From the NCBI GenBank assembly GCA_029204225.1, contig CM055098.1:3459607-3523606 (forward strand): a stretch of 64,000 bases of DNA, read 5' to 3'. This document shows, piece after piece, positions 11,131-22,081 of the stretch. The notes under the pieces are model-generated. The model saw nothing but the letters and a program-made list of their open reading frames with translations. It was not told the origin of the DNA and did no database searches. This DNA comes from Diphasiastrum complanatum. Taxonomy: Eukaryota; Streptophyta; Lycopodiopsida; Lycopodiales; Lycopodiaceae. The position numbers and the translations under genes are program-made. Position 1 is the first letter of the stretch. Every line of letters begins with the position of its first letter.

Positions 11131-11144
11131 CTCCCTCCCCCTTA
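11131..11144 (-). other. Polypurine tract of A3
   Basis: In element orientation the bases immediately upstream of the 3' LTR read AAGGGGGAGGGAG, the primer site for plus-strand DNA synthesis. The same tract precedes the A2 3' LTR at 17653-17666. Confidence 0.9.
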
Positions 11145-13247
11145 AGAACCGTCTTGGTCGTGTAAGACAAAGTCTGGAAAAATCTTGCGAAGGACGCTGC
11201 CTCTTTCCCAAGTGGCATTCTCAACAGGCTGATCATTCCACTTAACCAGATATTCTCGGTATAGAGTATGACGAGTCTGCGTCTCTCTACTATCAAGAAT
11301 CTCCTCTGGTTCATGTGGAGGTTGTTGAGGATCCAATGGGAGAACTAGAACACTGTCCCCTACCAGATTATCTGATCTGGTTAAGGCTTTTCGTAACTGA
11401 CTTACATGAAAGACTGGAAAAACCTTACTGCTGTGTGGGAGTTCTAGTTCATAGGTGACCTCGCCTAGTCTCCTACTGATGGTAAAGGGACCACAATACC
11501 TTGGAGACAACTTAGCACACACTCCTGATTTGAGGGTTTTAGAGTCAACTGGGACTCTCAAGTAGACTTTCTCACCAGTGGAGAACTTCACATCCCGTCT
11601 GTGTGGATCTGCATAATGCCTGGCTCGATCCTGGGATTGTCTAATGCTACGCTTAGCATGTTCTATCATCTGGTTTAGGTCTTCTAAAAAGTTTCTGGTT
11701 GCTTCAACTTTTTCTTGTTTAAACCCTATAGCTGTGGGTGAGCGTGGCTGAAAACCATACATCAGCATAAATGGGCTGTATCCCGTAGCTGAATGTTTGG
11801 TACTGTTGTAAGCAAACTCTAATATCGAGAGATACTCCTCCCAATTAGTCTGCCTCTTGCTGACGTATGCACGAAGCATATCCTCCAGCACTTGATTTAC
11901 CCTTTCTGTTTGACCGTCCGTCTGTGGATGGTCGGTGGTACTCATATTAAGTTTAGTATGGAGATGATGGAATACTGCCCTCCAAAAATTTCCAGTAAAC
12001 TTACTGTCCCGGTCGCTGACTATGCCGGAAGGTAGACCGTACAATTTAAATAGCCCGTCTACAAACAACCTCGCTAACTTTGGAGCTCTAACGGTTGTTT
12101 TGGTCGGAATAAAATGAGCCATTTTGGTCAGACGGTCAACTGTGACCCATATAGCGTCATTACCCTTTTGGGTTTTAGGCAGGCCTACTATAAAATCCAT
12201 GGAGATACTCTCCCATTTACCAGCTGGTATTTCTAAGGGATGCAACAACCCTCCTGCCCTTAAACGCTCTGCTTTATTTACTTGACATTTCTGGCAACTG
12301 GTTACATACTGGTGGACGTCCTTTTTCATACTGGGCCAGAAAAATTGCCTACGAAGAAGCTCATAGGTCTTTGGTATGCCTGGGTGTCCCGCGCTAGGAT
12401 TGTCATGACATTCATATAGGACCTGCTGCCTATAATTCTCTGAATTGGGGACGCATACTCTATCTCTATAGAGCAAGTACTCATCCTGAATGGAATACTG
12501 TTTCCATTTGAATCCTTGAGTCAACTGACCCTCAACCACAGGGGTTTGCTTGGGTAATACAGGCTCAGAATCCTCAACGTCATCTGACGACGTATACTCG
12601 GACTCATCATCATCCTCAACGGAAGCTGCCGTATTCTTGGATGAACTGGCACCAGCCCCGGGAACTGGTTCTGGAGTCTGTAACTGTCTGTTTTGGACTG
12701 AGTTCCAGATAATAGAGAAGAATGCATCATGCTGGCATTTCCCTCTCAAGGACTCGAGTAACTCATTACGAATCTGAGTAAAACTCAGCTCGTTTATCAT
12801 AGGCATTCTGCTAAGGGCATCTGCTACTGTATTGAATTTCCCACGTCTATATCTGATAGACATGTCAAACTCTTGCATCAACTCTGCCCAACGAGCTTTC
12901 CGACCTCTAAGCTCAGGTTGATTGCAAAGGTATCTGAGACTCTCATGGTCCGTCAGGACCTCAAAGTTGGCACCATACAAATAATGCCTCCAAGTCTTAA
13001 GGGCATGGACTATAGAAAAGAGTTCCTTTTCATAGGCACTATACCTAGTCTGAGCTGGCTCGAGTTTTTTACTCTCGAACGCAACTGGTCGTCCGCCCTG
13101 AGTTAGCACAGCGCCTACTGCAAAGTCGCTAGCATCTGTTTCGACCACAAATGGCTGATTGGGGTCGACGACTTTTAAGACTGGTGCTATAGCTAAGGCT
13201 GTTTTGAGAGCATCAAAGCTCTCCTGTTGTGCGGACCGCCAGACCAA
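11142..13247 (-). pseudogene. pol: RNase H, integrase and chromodomain of A3
   Basis: 701-residue open stretch. RNase H fills about residues 1-147 ([24 protein letters not shown]). An acidic Ser/Glu/Asp-rich linker covers about 190-240. Integrase has H2C2 ([15 protein letters not shown]) at about 285-325 and a DDE core with [21 protein letters not shown] and DGQTERVNQ at about 350-455. The C-terminal integrase region shows KLSPRYCGPFTISRRLG and FHVSQLRKAL. A chromodomain closes the protein (YREYLVKWNDQPVENATWE), which in chromoviruses is thought to guide insertion to particular chromatin. A deletion at its upstream end separates it from the RT frame. Confidence 0.95.
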
Positions 13248-14015
13248 GAAAGATTTGAAGTTCCAAAATATTCTGAGGTCTCAGCCAACTGAGTATGGCT
13301 TTAACCTTATTTGGGTCCATCTTAATCCCATCTGAAGAGAGAATGTGACCCAAATATGCTACTTCTTCAACGAAGAATTCACACTTGGATTGTTTAGCAT
13401 AAAGCTTATGCTTTCTGAGCAGTCGAAACACCTTTCTGAGGTGTTTTAGATGTTCCTTCCTCGTTTTGCTGTAGACGAGGATGTCATCTAAAAATACGAC
13501 TACAAACTTACCCAAGTATGGTCTGAGGACACTGTTCATCAAGGTCATAAAGGTAGCTGGAGCATTTGTGAGCCCAAATGGCATCACCTTAAACTCATAA
13601 TGACCGTGACGAGTCCTAAAAGCTGTTTTCGAGACATCTTCCGATTTTATACGGACTTGATGATATCCCGATCTGTGGTCTATTTTGCTGAAAAACTTAG
13701 CCCCGTCGAGTTGATCAAACAACTCGTCTGCCCGAGGCATAGGGTTTTTTTCTTAATTGTGACTTTATTGAGGGCTCTGTAATCTACCCAAAGACGCATA
13801 GACCCCTCCTTCTTTTTCACCAATAGGACTGGTGAGGCCCATGGTGAACTACTGGTCTGAATTTGGCCTTTCCCAAGATAGTCTGTTAACTGCCTAGTTA
13901 TTTCTTCATCCTCTGTTCGGCTGACCCGATACGGAGGTTTAGAAACAGGTGCTGTACCTGGTACTAGGTTTATTACATGATCTACCTCTCTGCTAGGTGG
14001 TAAACCATGTGGCAA
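13213..14015 (-). pseudogene. pol: Reverse transcriptase of A3, frameshifted
   Basis: Two overlapping frames. The first (14015-13680) begins after [18 protein letters not shown]-like sequence and carries [16 protein letters not shown] and [25 protein letters not shown]. It is thrown out of frame at a run of T (A on the coding strand) near 13747. The second (13740-13213) carries [13 protein letters not shown] (the Leu of the usual [12 protein letters not shown] is His), [12 protein letters not shown] and [12 protein letters not shown]. It is cut at IFLGL, where about 92 bp present in A2 are missing. Confidence 0.95.
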
Positions 14016-14056
14016 ATCTTCAGGAAAAACATCTTTAAATTTAGACAGTAAAGTTT

Positions 14057-14695
14057 CTATTTACTGATTTTCTGCTGAATAGAACTGGAAATAGAAACTT
14101 CAGGAATAAACTGAAAGTCACATAAGAATACCTGATGGTCTTCGTCTCCGATTAGCTGACAGAGCTCTGAACTGCAGACCATAGGGCTGTTGGGAACATC
14201 ATGCGCCCCATGCAACTGGATCTCTCGGCCTTTATGCTGAAAGCTGAGGGTGTTCTCCTGATAGTTTCTGTGGAGGGAAGGTCCTAAACTGTAGAGCCAA
14301 TCTCTCCCGAGAACAATGTCTGTTCGATCCAGGTGCATTATTTGAAAGTTTATTTCATCTTGGTACCCCTGAATACCAAGATTTAACTTACTTACCATAG
14401 TTTCCCATATTTTTTTATCTTCACCCTTAGCTAATGAAACTATGTACCTATGTTGACTAGGTATCTCTGGTAGTTTAAGCTTTTTAACCAGGGTGTGGTT
14501 GATGAAATTATGGGTTGCCCCATCATCAACGATGACTCTTACTGACTGGTTACCAACTTTCCCATGCATACGTACTAGGTCATGCGGCCCAAAGCTGAAG
14601 GGTCTCGCTAGCATTGCAGAGGTCAGCTGGCAACAGTGTTCATGATCTTCATGATACACTTTGATCTCGGAAGCTGCCGAGTCACTGGGGAACAT
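14057..14695 (-). pseudogene. Protease region of A3
   Basis: 212-residue frame with the retropepsin active site VDDGATHNFINH, the flap-region context KGEDKKIWE and the second signature DIVLGRDWLYSLG. It would mature the Gag-Pol polyprotein. The frame ends at [10 protein letters not shown] followed by a stop, while RT-linker sequence continues in another frame, so there is a lesion at about 14050. It overlaps the end of the shifted gag frame. Confidence 0.92.
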
Positions 14696-15833
14696 ACAGT
14701 CTGAACAAGATGAACTTGTTTTTTATCTTTTTTATCTTTTTTAGTGAAAGGCCCCTTGGGACACTGTCTGATTGTGTGTCCTTGCCCATACACACAAAGC
14801 ACAAACGTTCTTGTTTGGCTTTCTCAAAATCATCTGGTTTTAAGGGCTGTATGAGTGAAGGGCGTTTCTGAGGAGCTTCACCTTTAAATTTATCTTCTTT
14901 CTTTCTTTTTAAAAATTTCTTTTTAAATTGAAAGTCTTTCTGAGGAAGCTGCTCAGAAAGTGGTTGTTGTCTCGCTCTCTTCCTACCCACTGAATCATCA
15001 TAGATTTGAGCATATCTGAGAGCTTGCTCAAGGGTAGTAGGCAAGTTTCTCTGGACCTCTACTTTATATTCATCTTTGAGGCCACGGACAAATCCCCTGA
15101 TTTTCTGATAGTCATCCATATTTTTAATCTTTAAAATTGGTTCTCGATACTGCGAGATATATTGGATGAGGGATTTATCCATTACTGTTCTTTCCCAGGC
15201 TTCCCAGGCTCTATCCAGTTCATTTTCTGGTAGAAATTCTCTTAGGAAAGCTTCTTCAAAAGCTTTCCATGACCGGGGAGTCTGCCCAGTCTCCTGGAGA
15301 TTTAACCACCACTTATAGGCCATAGGCCCTAAGGAAAGACTGGCCTCAATTGCTTGCAAATGGTCAGGGGTCTGTTTAAGAGCATGAATGTTCTTCCATT
15401 TGCTGAGGAAGGTTTGTAGAATATCTGCATTTCTATCCTTCTCTTCCCCATTAAAAGTAGGAGGCTTTAAATCTTTAAAAACACTGGGGTGAGACCGTAA
15501 AGTCTCACCCGAAACTGATGGAAGTGGAGAAGGGGATAACTGAGAAGTGGAGGGAAGGCTTCTTTTCGCGGAGCTCAAAATCAAGTTTTTGAGTTCAGCG
15601 AACGAGTCGTCCACCCTGGACTTGAAATTGGCTAATGCCAGCTTCAGTTCATCCACTTCTGTTACCAATTGGAGGAACTGCTCCTTGGTAACCAGTTCGT
15701 CGAGCTCTTCGGCGAACTGTTCCTGTTCTTCTACTTCCATGGGTTCCTTCCCTTTTCTATAAGCCAAGGCTTCTGTTTCAAGTTCGTCGAAGCCTCTCTC
15801 CGGGGGTTGATCAGGTCCCTGAGGAGTGGTCAT
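14682..15833 (-). pseudogene. gag: gag of A3, frameshifted in the zinc knuckle
   Basis: 383-residue frame starting MTTPQGPDQPP. It has the same capsid region as A1. It ends abnormally: after CFVCMGK a 1-nt deletion shifts the frame, so the knuckle (CX2CX4HX4C in the family) loses its His and last Cys, and an aberrant Lys-rich tail of about 30 residues follows before the stop at 14682. The initiator Met is about 55 bp from the leader sequence shared with A4. Confidence 0.93.
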
Positions 15834-16588
15834 CTTCGGAACTGAAAGAGAGCTACCTTAACTTCTGAAGGAAAAAAAGTCTAAAAGACTAATTTACAAC
15901 TGTACAAGGGAAAGGAAACTTAGCTCTTTCTGAGAACTGTACTTCCACAGAGAGAATACAGAAAAGCCCTTCTCAGCTTCTTTCTCAATCTGATTTGAGG
16001 TTGGAAAATGTGCAACAAGATCTGAAACTTTTGCTATCCCCCCTCGCTGGTCTGACAGCATCTCAATTTGTCCACATTTAGACTCAGAAATCCGCTTGAA
16101 TCTCTGATTTGACCTCAGCTGGTAGGTCGCTGGTCTGTGACAAGCAAGTCTGAAGCTCAGACTTCTAGAAAACCTTTGAAATGCAAGGATAAATTCTAAA
16201 ATTTATCCCCTACTGTCCAGCGCTGGACCTGCTGTAGAAATCCGCTTCAAATCTTGCTCAATTTGTCACTGATTTCCACTCAAAACTCAAGGAAGGAGGC
16301 TGCTCTGACAGCGCTTCTGCATCAAACTTCCTGACTTGAAAACGCTCCAAAATCCGGAATTTCCACTCCAAAATCGAAGTTTAAACCCTGATTGGCAGCG
16401 CTGGACCTGGCCTAGAAAGCTGATCCAAATTTTACTGTAAAAACAAGTAATCCTACGGAGATTTCCACCATAGATAGCTGGTTCTCCAGCGCTGACCCTA
16501 CTCTATCTATCTTTGCATATTAACCATAGTTGCTATGCACTCTGATGGATTTCTCCCCTGCTGAAACTGAGCTCCCATAGAAGGAGAT
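15834..16588 (-). other. 5' untranslated leader of A3
   Basis: About 750 bp between PBS and gag with no long open frame. The part nearest the PBS is nearly identical to the leader of copy A4 (28771-29366, opposite strand). Repeated short motifs such as CAGCGCTGGACCTG recur several times (about 16215, 16395, 16488). Confidence 0.85.
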
Positions 16589-16601
16589 GGCTCTGATACC
16601 A
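16589..16601 (-). other. Primer-binding site of A3 (tRNA-iMet)
   Basis: Minus-strand TGGTATCAGAGCC, one base from the inner end of the 5' LTR. Complementary to the 3' end of plant initiator tRNA-Met, the usual primer for many plant LTR retrotransposons. Confidence 0.96.
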
Positions 16602-16602
16602 G

Positions 16603-16960
16603 TGTAATAGATCCTAACACCACAGTAGGGCAAACACTAACTGATCCACCCAACCTTGCCTACTCCCTGATATAGAGTAAGCCCCTCCTAGCCCAGTGTG
16701 AGGACTGGTAGCATGCAACTGCCAAGTGTCGGCCACGTGGCACTGACGTGGTCGACTGCACGTCGGGACCCAACTGGGGGCCCTATCCTGCTGACAGGGT
16801 CCCTAGGCTGTGTTAGGCCCGCCATGGCTATGGACCGTGCTGGGGCACACTACTCACACTGTCTTGCCCTGTTGGTCATGTACACTGGACACGACCCTGA
16901 CTGTGGTATCTGACCTATATGTGTTCCCTAGGGTTCGGCACTGGTTACGAGCTCGTAACA
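16603..16960 (-). repeat. 5' LTR of A3
   Basis: 358 bp, TG to CA in element orientation. Differs from the 3' LTR at about six sites by eye. It carries the promoter and the G-box described for the family. Confidence 0.97.
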
Positions 16961-16965
16961 AGTAT
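16961..16965. repeat. Target-site duplication AGTAT, right copy
   Basis: Second copy of the 5-bp duplication made when A3 integrated into A2. Confidence 0.97.
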
Positions 16966-17655
16966 CTCTCGATATTAGAGTTTGCTTACAACAGTACCAA
17001 ACATTCAGCTACGGGATACAGTCCATTTATGCTGATGTACGGTTTTCAGCCACGCTCACCCATAGCTGTAGGGTTTAAACAAGAAAAAGTTGAAGCAACC
17101 AGAAACTTTTTAGAAGACCTAAACCAGATGATAGAACATGCTAAGCGTAGCATTAGGCAGTCCCAGGATCGAGCCAGGCATTATGCAGATCCACACAGAC
17201 GGGATGTGCAGTTCTCCACTGGTGAGAAAGTCTACTTGAGAGTCCCAGTTGACTCTAAAACCCTCAAATCGGGAGTGTGTGCTAAGTTGTCTCCAAGGTA
17301 TTGTGGTCCCTTTACCATCAGTAGGAGACTAGGCGAGGTCACCTATGAACTAGAACTCCCACACAGCAGTAAGGTTTTTCCAGTCTTTCATGTAAGTCAG
17401 TTACGAAAAGCCTTAACCAGATCAGATAATCTGGTAGGGGACAGTGTTCTAGTTCTCCCATTGGATCCTCAACAACCTCCACATGAACTAGAGGAGATTC
17501 TTGATAGTAGAGTGACGCAAACTCGTCATACTCTATACCGAGAATATCTGGTTAAGTGGAATGATCAGCCTGTTGAGAATGCCACTTGGGAAAGAGGCAG
17601 CATCCTTTGCAAGATTTTTCCAGACTTTGTCTTAGAGGACAAAGACGGTTCTTAA
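16961..17655 (+). pseudogene. pol: Remainder of A2 integrase with chromodomain
   Basis: Continues the A2 polyprotein after the A3 insertion: YLSILEFAYNSTKHSATGYS, KLSPRYCGPFTISRRLG, FHVSQLRKALTRSD, then the chromodomain (YREYLVKWNDQPVENATWE) and a stop just before the polypurine tract. Open from the junction to the stop at 17653-17655. Close to the A3 protein (differences include ELEEILDSRVTQ against EPEEILDSRETQ). Confidence 0.95.
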
Positions 17656-17666
17656 GGGGGAGGAAG

Positions 17667-18024
17667 TGTTACGAGCTCGTAACCAGTGCCGAACCCTAGA
17701 GAACATAGATAGGTCAGATACCACAGTCAGGGTCGTGTCCAGTGTACATGACCAACAGGGCAAGACAGTGTGAGTAGTGTGCCCCAGCACGGTCCATAGC
17801 CATGGCGGGCCTAACACAGCCTAGGGACCCTGTCAGCAGGATAGGGCCCCCAGTTGGGTCCCGACGTGCAGTCGGCCACGTCAGTGCCACGTGGCCGACA
17901 CTTGGCAGTAGCATGCTACCAGTCCTCACACTGGGCTAGGAGGGGCTTACTCTATATCAGGGAGTAGGCAAGGTTGGGTGGATCAGTTAGTGTTTGCCCT
18001 ACTGTGGTGTTAGGATCTATTACA
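17667..18024 (+). repeat. 3' LTR of A2
   Basis: 358-bp family A LTR on the plus strand, preceded by polypurine AAGGGGGAGGAAG and followed by LINE sequence beginning GTTGC. Confidence 0.97.
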
Positions 18025-18775
18025 GTTGCCCATGTCTCTCGTCTTCTAGACAACTTTCCTTCCTCCTCTGATGTCACTACCCAAGCCTCCTTTTTAACAC
18101 ACGCCCTGACTACTGCCGCTCATGCCATTGCGCCCCCTCGCCGCTTCGCTTCTCTTCTCATCGTCATACCCATAACAAATGGTATGAAAACGAATGTGCA
18201 TTCTTCCAGAAATATGTCGAGTTACTCAAATTCTCCAATTCTGCACTTTCTTCTTCCACAGAAAAGCAGCTTCATTCCCTTCTCCTCAAACCAAGCTGGC
18301 TTCCACCGGGGTTATAGCACTCTTGATCATGTCCTCACTCTACGTACTATCATTGAGGAGGCAAAGCATACGGGTAAGAAGGTATTTGCTTGTTTCGTTG
18401 ATCTCTCTAAGGCCTTTGATACTGTTCCCCGTCAGCTTTTGATCAGCAGACTACGTCATCTTGGCTTTTCCGACTCTATTGTCGCGGCAGTGGTTGCTCT
18501 GTATGAGAGAGTTAGCACGTATTCGGCTGGGTACTGATTTGTCTTCTCCCATCCGTAGCACTGTTGGCATCAAGCAAGGCTGTCCATTGTCCCCTCCGTT
18601 GTTTGCACTTTATATTGATGATCTTGAGCGCCTCATTCGTGAAGAAGGTAAAGATGGTTGCCCACTGGCTCATTTGCTCATCCCCATTCTGCTTTATGCT
18701 GATGACATTGTTCTGCTTTCTCCCTCACCAGAAGAGTTGCAGTGTCACTTACATCGGTCTTACATCGGTCTCCGC
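18025..18775 (+). mobile_element. LINE L1b, third piece (linker and reverse transcriptase)
   Basis: Resumes LINE reading with VTTQASFLTHALTTAAHAI (L1a has LSTQASFLTTSLTTVAAVI). About 400 bp is missing at about 18290 relative to L1a, which removes the RT N-terminus. Then QAGFHRGYSTLDHVLTL, motif A FACFVDLSKAFDTV, a frameshift near 18525, motif B GIKQGCPLSPPLFALYIDDLERL and motif C LLYADDIVLLS. LINE homology ends at about 18775, where the 3' end of a hAT copy begins; the rest of the LINE is gone. Confidence 0.9.
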
Positions 18776-19440
18776 AACAAGGTCCACGAAAAGGTCAGCC
18801 AGGTATCCCCCTGTGCCTCTGCCCCCATCTCCTCCTCAATATCCCCCTCCTCAGCCCACTCCTCCTCCGCATAATCAGCCTTAGCTCATCCTACGTGACT
18901 GGTGTCGGAGGAGCAGCAGCTACCAAGTTCACCAAGCAAGAGTCAGGGTTCACCTGCAACCACAAACAAACATTGTTGTCAAACAGGTATTTTGCAATTC
19001 ATTGCATATTTCGAAAGCAATTCAATTCGTCAAAGCATAACTGGAGCATGGGGTAATAATGTGACTCACCTCGATCATCTGGCCCTCTCCACGTGTGTGC
19101 CTCAGCATACGGCCATTGGTGTTCACAAACACCAACCGCCTGCACTGCTCGATGGATAGCATGTTCCTCTTTTGTGTGTGATACAAGGCCCAGGTGCTCC
19201 AATTCCGCTCACAAGCGGATGCTGAACAGTCCTGTGCAAGGACTCTCTCGGCCAGTCGCCGCAAGTCACCTGTGTTGCGCTCGTAGATGACTCCACTACG
19301 CCACAGGCCTCTATATATCCTCTCTCATCTGACACTGCTCTCCATCGAATGAAAACTGGGAGCGTTCAAAAGTGATCAGCTGGCGTGCTATGTTCTTGAG
19401 CATCGGACCTGTTGGCAAAAGAAACATGGCACGCGTAAGT
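18776..19440 (-). pseudogene. hAT transposase, 3' fragment (copy 2)
   Basis: Minus-strand remnant covering the end of a hAT transposase. It contains LPTGPMLKNIARQLITFERSQFSF and the C-terminal dimerisation signature RLAERVLAQDCSASACERNWSTWALYHTQKRN, then RRLVFVNTNGRML, which is diagnostic of the family. An intact splice acceptor (CCAACAG before GTCCGATG) is kept at about 19412, and a later intron is followed by a short last exon ending LVAAAPPTPVT. It is truncated on the 5' side at about 19440, where gypsy protease sequence begins. It is the better guide to the gene structure of copy 1 at 26.4-28.4 kb. Confidence 0.9.
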
Positions 19441-20698
19441 CCACTGAATCCACGCACTAGCTGCCATTGTTGCCCAAGAACAACATCCACATTTGCTAAA
19501 TTAACAGCATGGAGGTCTAGTTTTTCAACATAATCCTGTATGTACATTAGGAACCACATAATCCATGGGTCCGGAATTACATCCAGATGCCATTGTCACA
19601 CAATACTTCTCACTTTTTTTGATGGGGAGGTTTAGCATTTGCACCAAATTTGCATTTATAAACTTATGAGTGGATCCGTGTCAAAAAGCATGACCTCCAA
19701 TTTTTACCCTTAATGCAAATTAAGTCATTAGGTCCATAAAGCATTGAACTAAGAAAACAAATATCCATCTCGTTACTTTGAGATATGATATCTGAGGTTA
19801 AGGCTTTGTTTCTGATACAATCACGTGCAAGGTGACCCTCTCCATTGCATTTGAAGCAAAGATTCTTCTTCCGAGCTTCCGCTAGGTCCTTCTTGCCACC
19901 TTTATGATTATTAGGGTGGTGTTTGGGGTTCTTAGAATTAGGATTGGAAGATGTCTCATTGGTAACTGCCTTATCCTTCGTTTTAAATTGAAAACCCTTT
20001 GTTTGCTCATTAGGGTGATGACTCTTATGTGGCTTAGGAGAACCATCATAAAACTTTGCAACCCTAATAGCATCTTCTAAGGTGTTGGGATGGTTCCTTC
20101 GAACATCCATTTGATAGTCCTTAAGTAAACCATCAATGAACATAAGCATCTATATCTTTGGAGGTATTTCACTATAAAGAGGATTAAGATACTCATGAAA
20201 GTCTTGAATAAATTGCTCTAGGCCTTTTGTCATTGTCAATCTCGAAAGTTTTTGGAAATGTTCATAACCATCTAACAAGGGAAGAAAGTATTCCTTGAAT
20301 ACTATGCAAAACGCCTCCCATGTTAATGGTTGTTTTCCTTTGGTAACCAAGTCCTCCCATCATACTAAAGCTTTTCCATCCCAAAACATAGTAGTGGTGG
20401 AGAGGTTTTCACTTTTGGAAAAACGATTCACGGCGAAATACTTATTCCAAGCATTAAGCCATGAAATTACTACTTGTAGACTCCTCTCTTTCTTTTCCCC
20501 TTTATATACTTTAACGAGAGGAGGTATTACATGCTTTCGCTAATTGGCCAACTTAGACTCAAGAGCTTGATTCTTTAAGTTAGTTTCATGTAGTTGTTGG
20601 TTTGTCTCTTGAATTTGTTGGTAAAGAAGTTGTAGGGCTTGTGCCACACTATCAGGTTTAGATAAGTCAAAGGGAGGATTAGAGGTTGATTGATCCAT
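19441..20698 (-). pseudogene. gag: Gypsy gag and protease remnant (third lineage)
   Basis: The gag start is Met at 20696-20698 (MDQSTSNPPFDLSKPD). It has a coiled-coil-like stretch (LYQQIQETNQQLHETNL), capsid motifs (TWEAFCIVFKEYFLPLLDGYEHF, MDVRRNHPNTLEDAIRVAKFYD), a Lys-rich linker and a complete zinc knuckle, CFKCNGEGHLARDC. Protease sequence with DVVLGQQW follows at 19450-19560 after a deletion that removes the active-site Asp region. The gag is split by stops near 20150 and 20350. No RT or LTR remains; the fragment is fused at 19440 to hAT sequence. Confidence 0.85.
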
Positions 20699-21190
20699 GG
20701 GAGTGTCTTGATGGTGATCCTAGTCTTCACAACAACAACAAAGATTAATAAGCTTTTACTAAGATTAAAATCAAGACAAAAAGCTTACGAATGCTTGATA
20801 TTAATAAGCTCAATTCTCAAAAGTTTAAAATCTCTTTGAATCCAAGTTATTATCTACATGTTGAGTTCCTCGTTTAGTTTCCATCATAACACTCATAATA
20901 AACCATGGCAAATTTCCATTCATAACAACCAAATTTCAAAATGGTTTCGTCTATGTTTCTAACATTTGTAGAAGGAGAACTAACATTTGTTTTTAAGAGC
21001 TGAGAGCAATTCTTTTTCTTTCTTCTTTAAATCCAAGAGTTGAGAAGAGAATGAATTCACAAACACTTAGCAAAATCAAACCCACCTATGTAAAAAAAAA
21101 CTTCCCACAAAAAGCAGAATTTTTAGTCTATCTTTCTTAATCCAAGGTAAGAATAGACCAAAAATCAAATTTGAAGGCCTATACCCTCGC
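20699..21190. other. Probable gypsy leader, no gene
   Basis: AT-rich sequence upstream of the minus-strand gag and before the next gypsy element on the plus strand. Likely the leader of the minus-strand element. No primer-binding site or LTR end was identified. Confidence 0.4.
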
Positions 21191-21229
21191 GTGAAGGACA
21201 ATCTTCACCACCTCCTCCTCCTGACGTAG

Positions 21230-22081
21230 ATACCAATCAACTTGTACTGGCCTTGAATTTGCTGCAAAACCAAATCCTGGAAATGCAAGCTAAGCATGCT
21301 ATGGCCGAGCAACAGTGGCGTTCTTCAACGCACTTGCGGTCCGCTCTCCTTTATCCAATATTTAATCCGGAATTCTTTTAAGGTGAAAAGAAGGACCAGC
21401 ATCCAGATGTTGTACTGTCATGGCTCAATTGGTGGAATAGCCATTTTTCCATGCACGACCTATCTGATAGTACAAAGATCGCTTCTGCGCTCATGTTTTT
21501 ACGCGGTAAGGCGTTTACTTGGTGGCAAGATATGAAGGAAAAAGTTGGTGCCCCTTCCACGTGGGATGCCATTTAGGAAGCGTTTAAAACGGCTTTCCTT
21601 CCGGTTTTGGATGATTTTGAGCATTGGCGGCATTTCGCCACCGTGCAGATGGGTACTAGGCCGTTAGATGCCTATATCCAGGAGTTCAAGAGATTTTGCC
21701 CGATTCGCTTCGCGAATCAATCCTATCTCATTAAAACTACATTTCATCTTGGGGCTTCCGAAGGAATTTCAATTAGAAGTGTGGCGTAACCAACCGCAGA
21801 CTATCGAGGATGTCGTTCGCTTTGCGAAAATCTTCGATGACGCCCATTTTGCCCCCCGCAAGGAGCAAAGTTTGCCCAAGGCAGAGCAAAAAGAAAAGAA
21901 ATTTTTCAAGAAGCGGGGCAAAGACAAGACGGACACCGGCTCCCAAGGCGGGAAAAATCACGTCAAGTTGGATTGCACTAATTATGACAAGGCGAGAACC
22001 GGCGGCTTGTGCTTCTCTTGCATGGAGAAGGGGCATCTCTCAAAAGACTGCTCAAAGAAGCAAACGAAATCCGGCGGGTAA
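21230..22081 (+). pseudogene. gag: gag of the old gypsy element
   Basis: Reads LVLALNLLQNQILEMQAKHA, then the capsid region (SWLNWWNSHF, ALMFLRGKAFTWWQDMKEK, EAFKTAFLPVLDDFEHWRHF, TRPLDAYIQEFKRF, LEVWRNQPQTIEDVVRFAKIFDD), a Lys-rich stretch and an intact zinc knuckle CFSCMEKGHLSKDC near the end. In-frame stops occur at about 21379 and 21573, and the frame changes near 21750. Confidence 0.92.

Larger units (their letters stand above)
10773..16960 (-). mobile_element. Chromovirus family A, copy A3: complete LTR retrotransposon, 6188 bp
   Basis: Both LTRs (358 bp each), PBS, polypurine tract and all coding domains are present, on the minus strand. A 5-bp target duplication AGTAT flanks it (10768-10772 and 16961-16965). 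The target is the integrase gene of copy A2, which continues on both sides. By eye the two LTRs differ at about 6 of 358 positions, suggesting a fairly recent insertion. It is nevertheless defective: a 1-nt deletion in the Gag zinc knuckle, a frame change between protease and RT, a frameshift in a T run near 13747, and a deletion of about 92 bp at about 13247 between RT and RNase H. Confidence 0.98.
8712..18024 (+). mobile_element. Chromovirus family A, copy A2: 5'-truncated, interrupted by copy A3
   Basis: Plus-strand Ty3/gypsy element consisting of RT, RNase H and integrase (8713-10772), an inserted inverted family member (10773-16960), the rest of integrase with chromodomain (16961-17655) and a 358-bp 3' LTR (17667-18024). 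The 5' LTR, leader, gag, protease and the start of RT are absent. The left junction is at about 8712 within LINE L1b, and about 50 bp of LINE is lost there too, consistent with a deletion that removed the 5' half after insertion. The right flank is GTTGC (18025-18029); its left partner was lost. Confidence 0.95.

Noticed and set aside
16589-16601. tRNA gene suspicion from the iMet-complementary sites
   Set aside because: Only 12-13 bp match the tRNA 3' end, and they sit at LTR edges; they are primer-binding sites.
16810-16975. Frame joining LTR sequence to the A2 integrase
   Set aside because: Created by the A3 insertion; the first 54 codons are LTR antisense, not protein.
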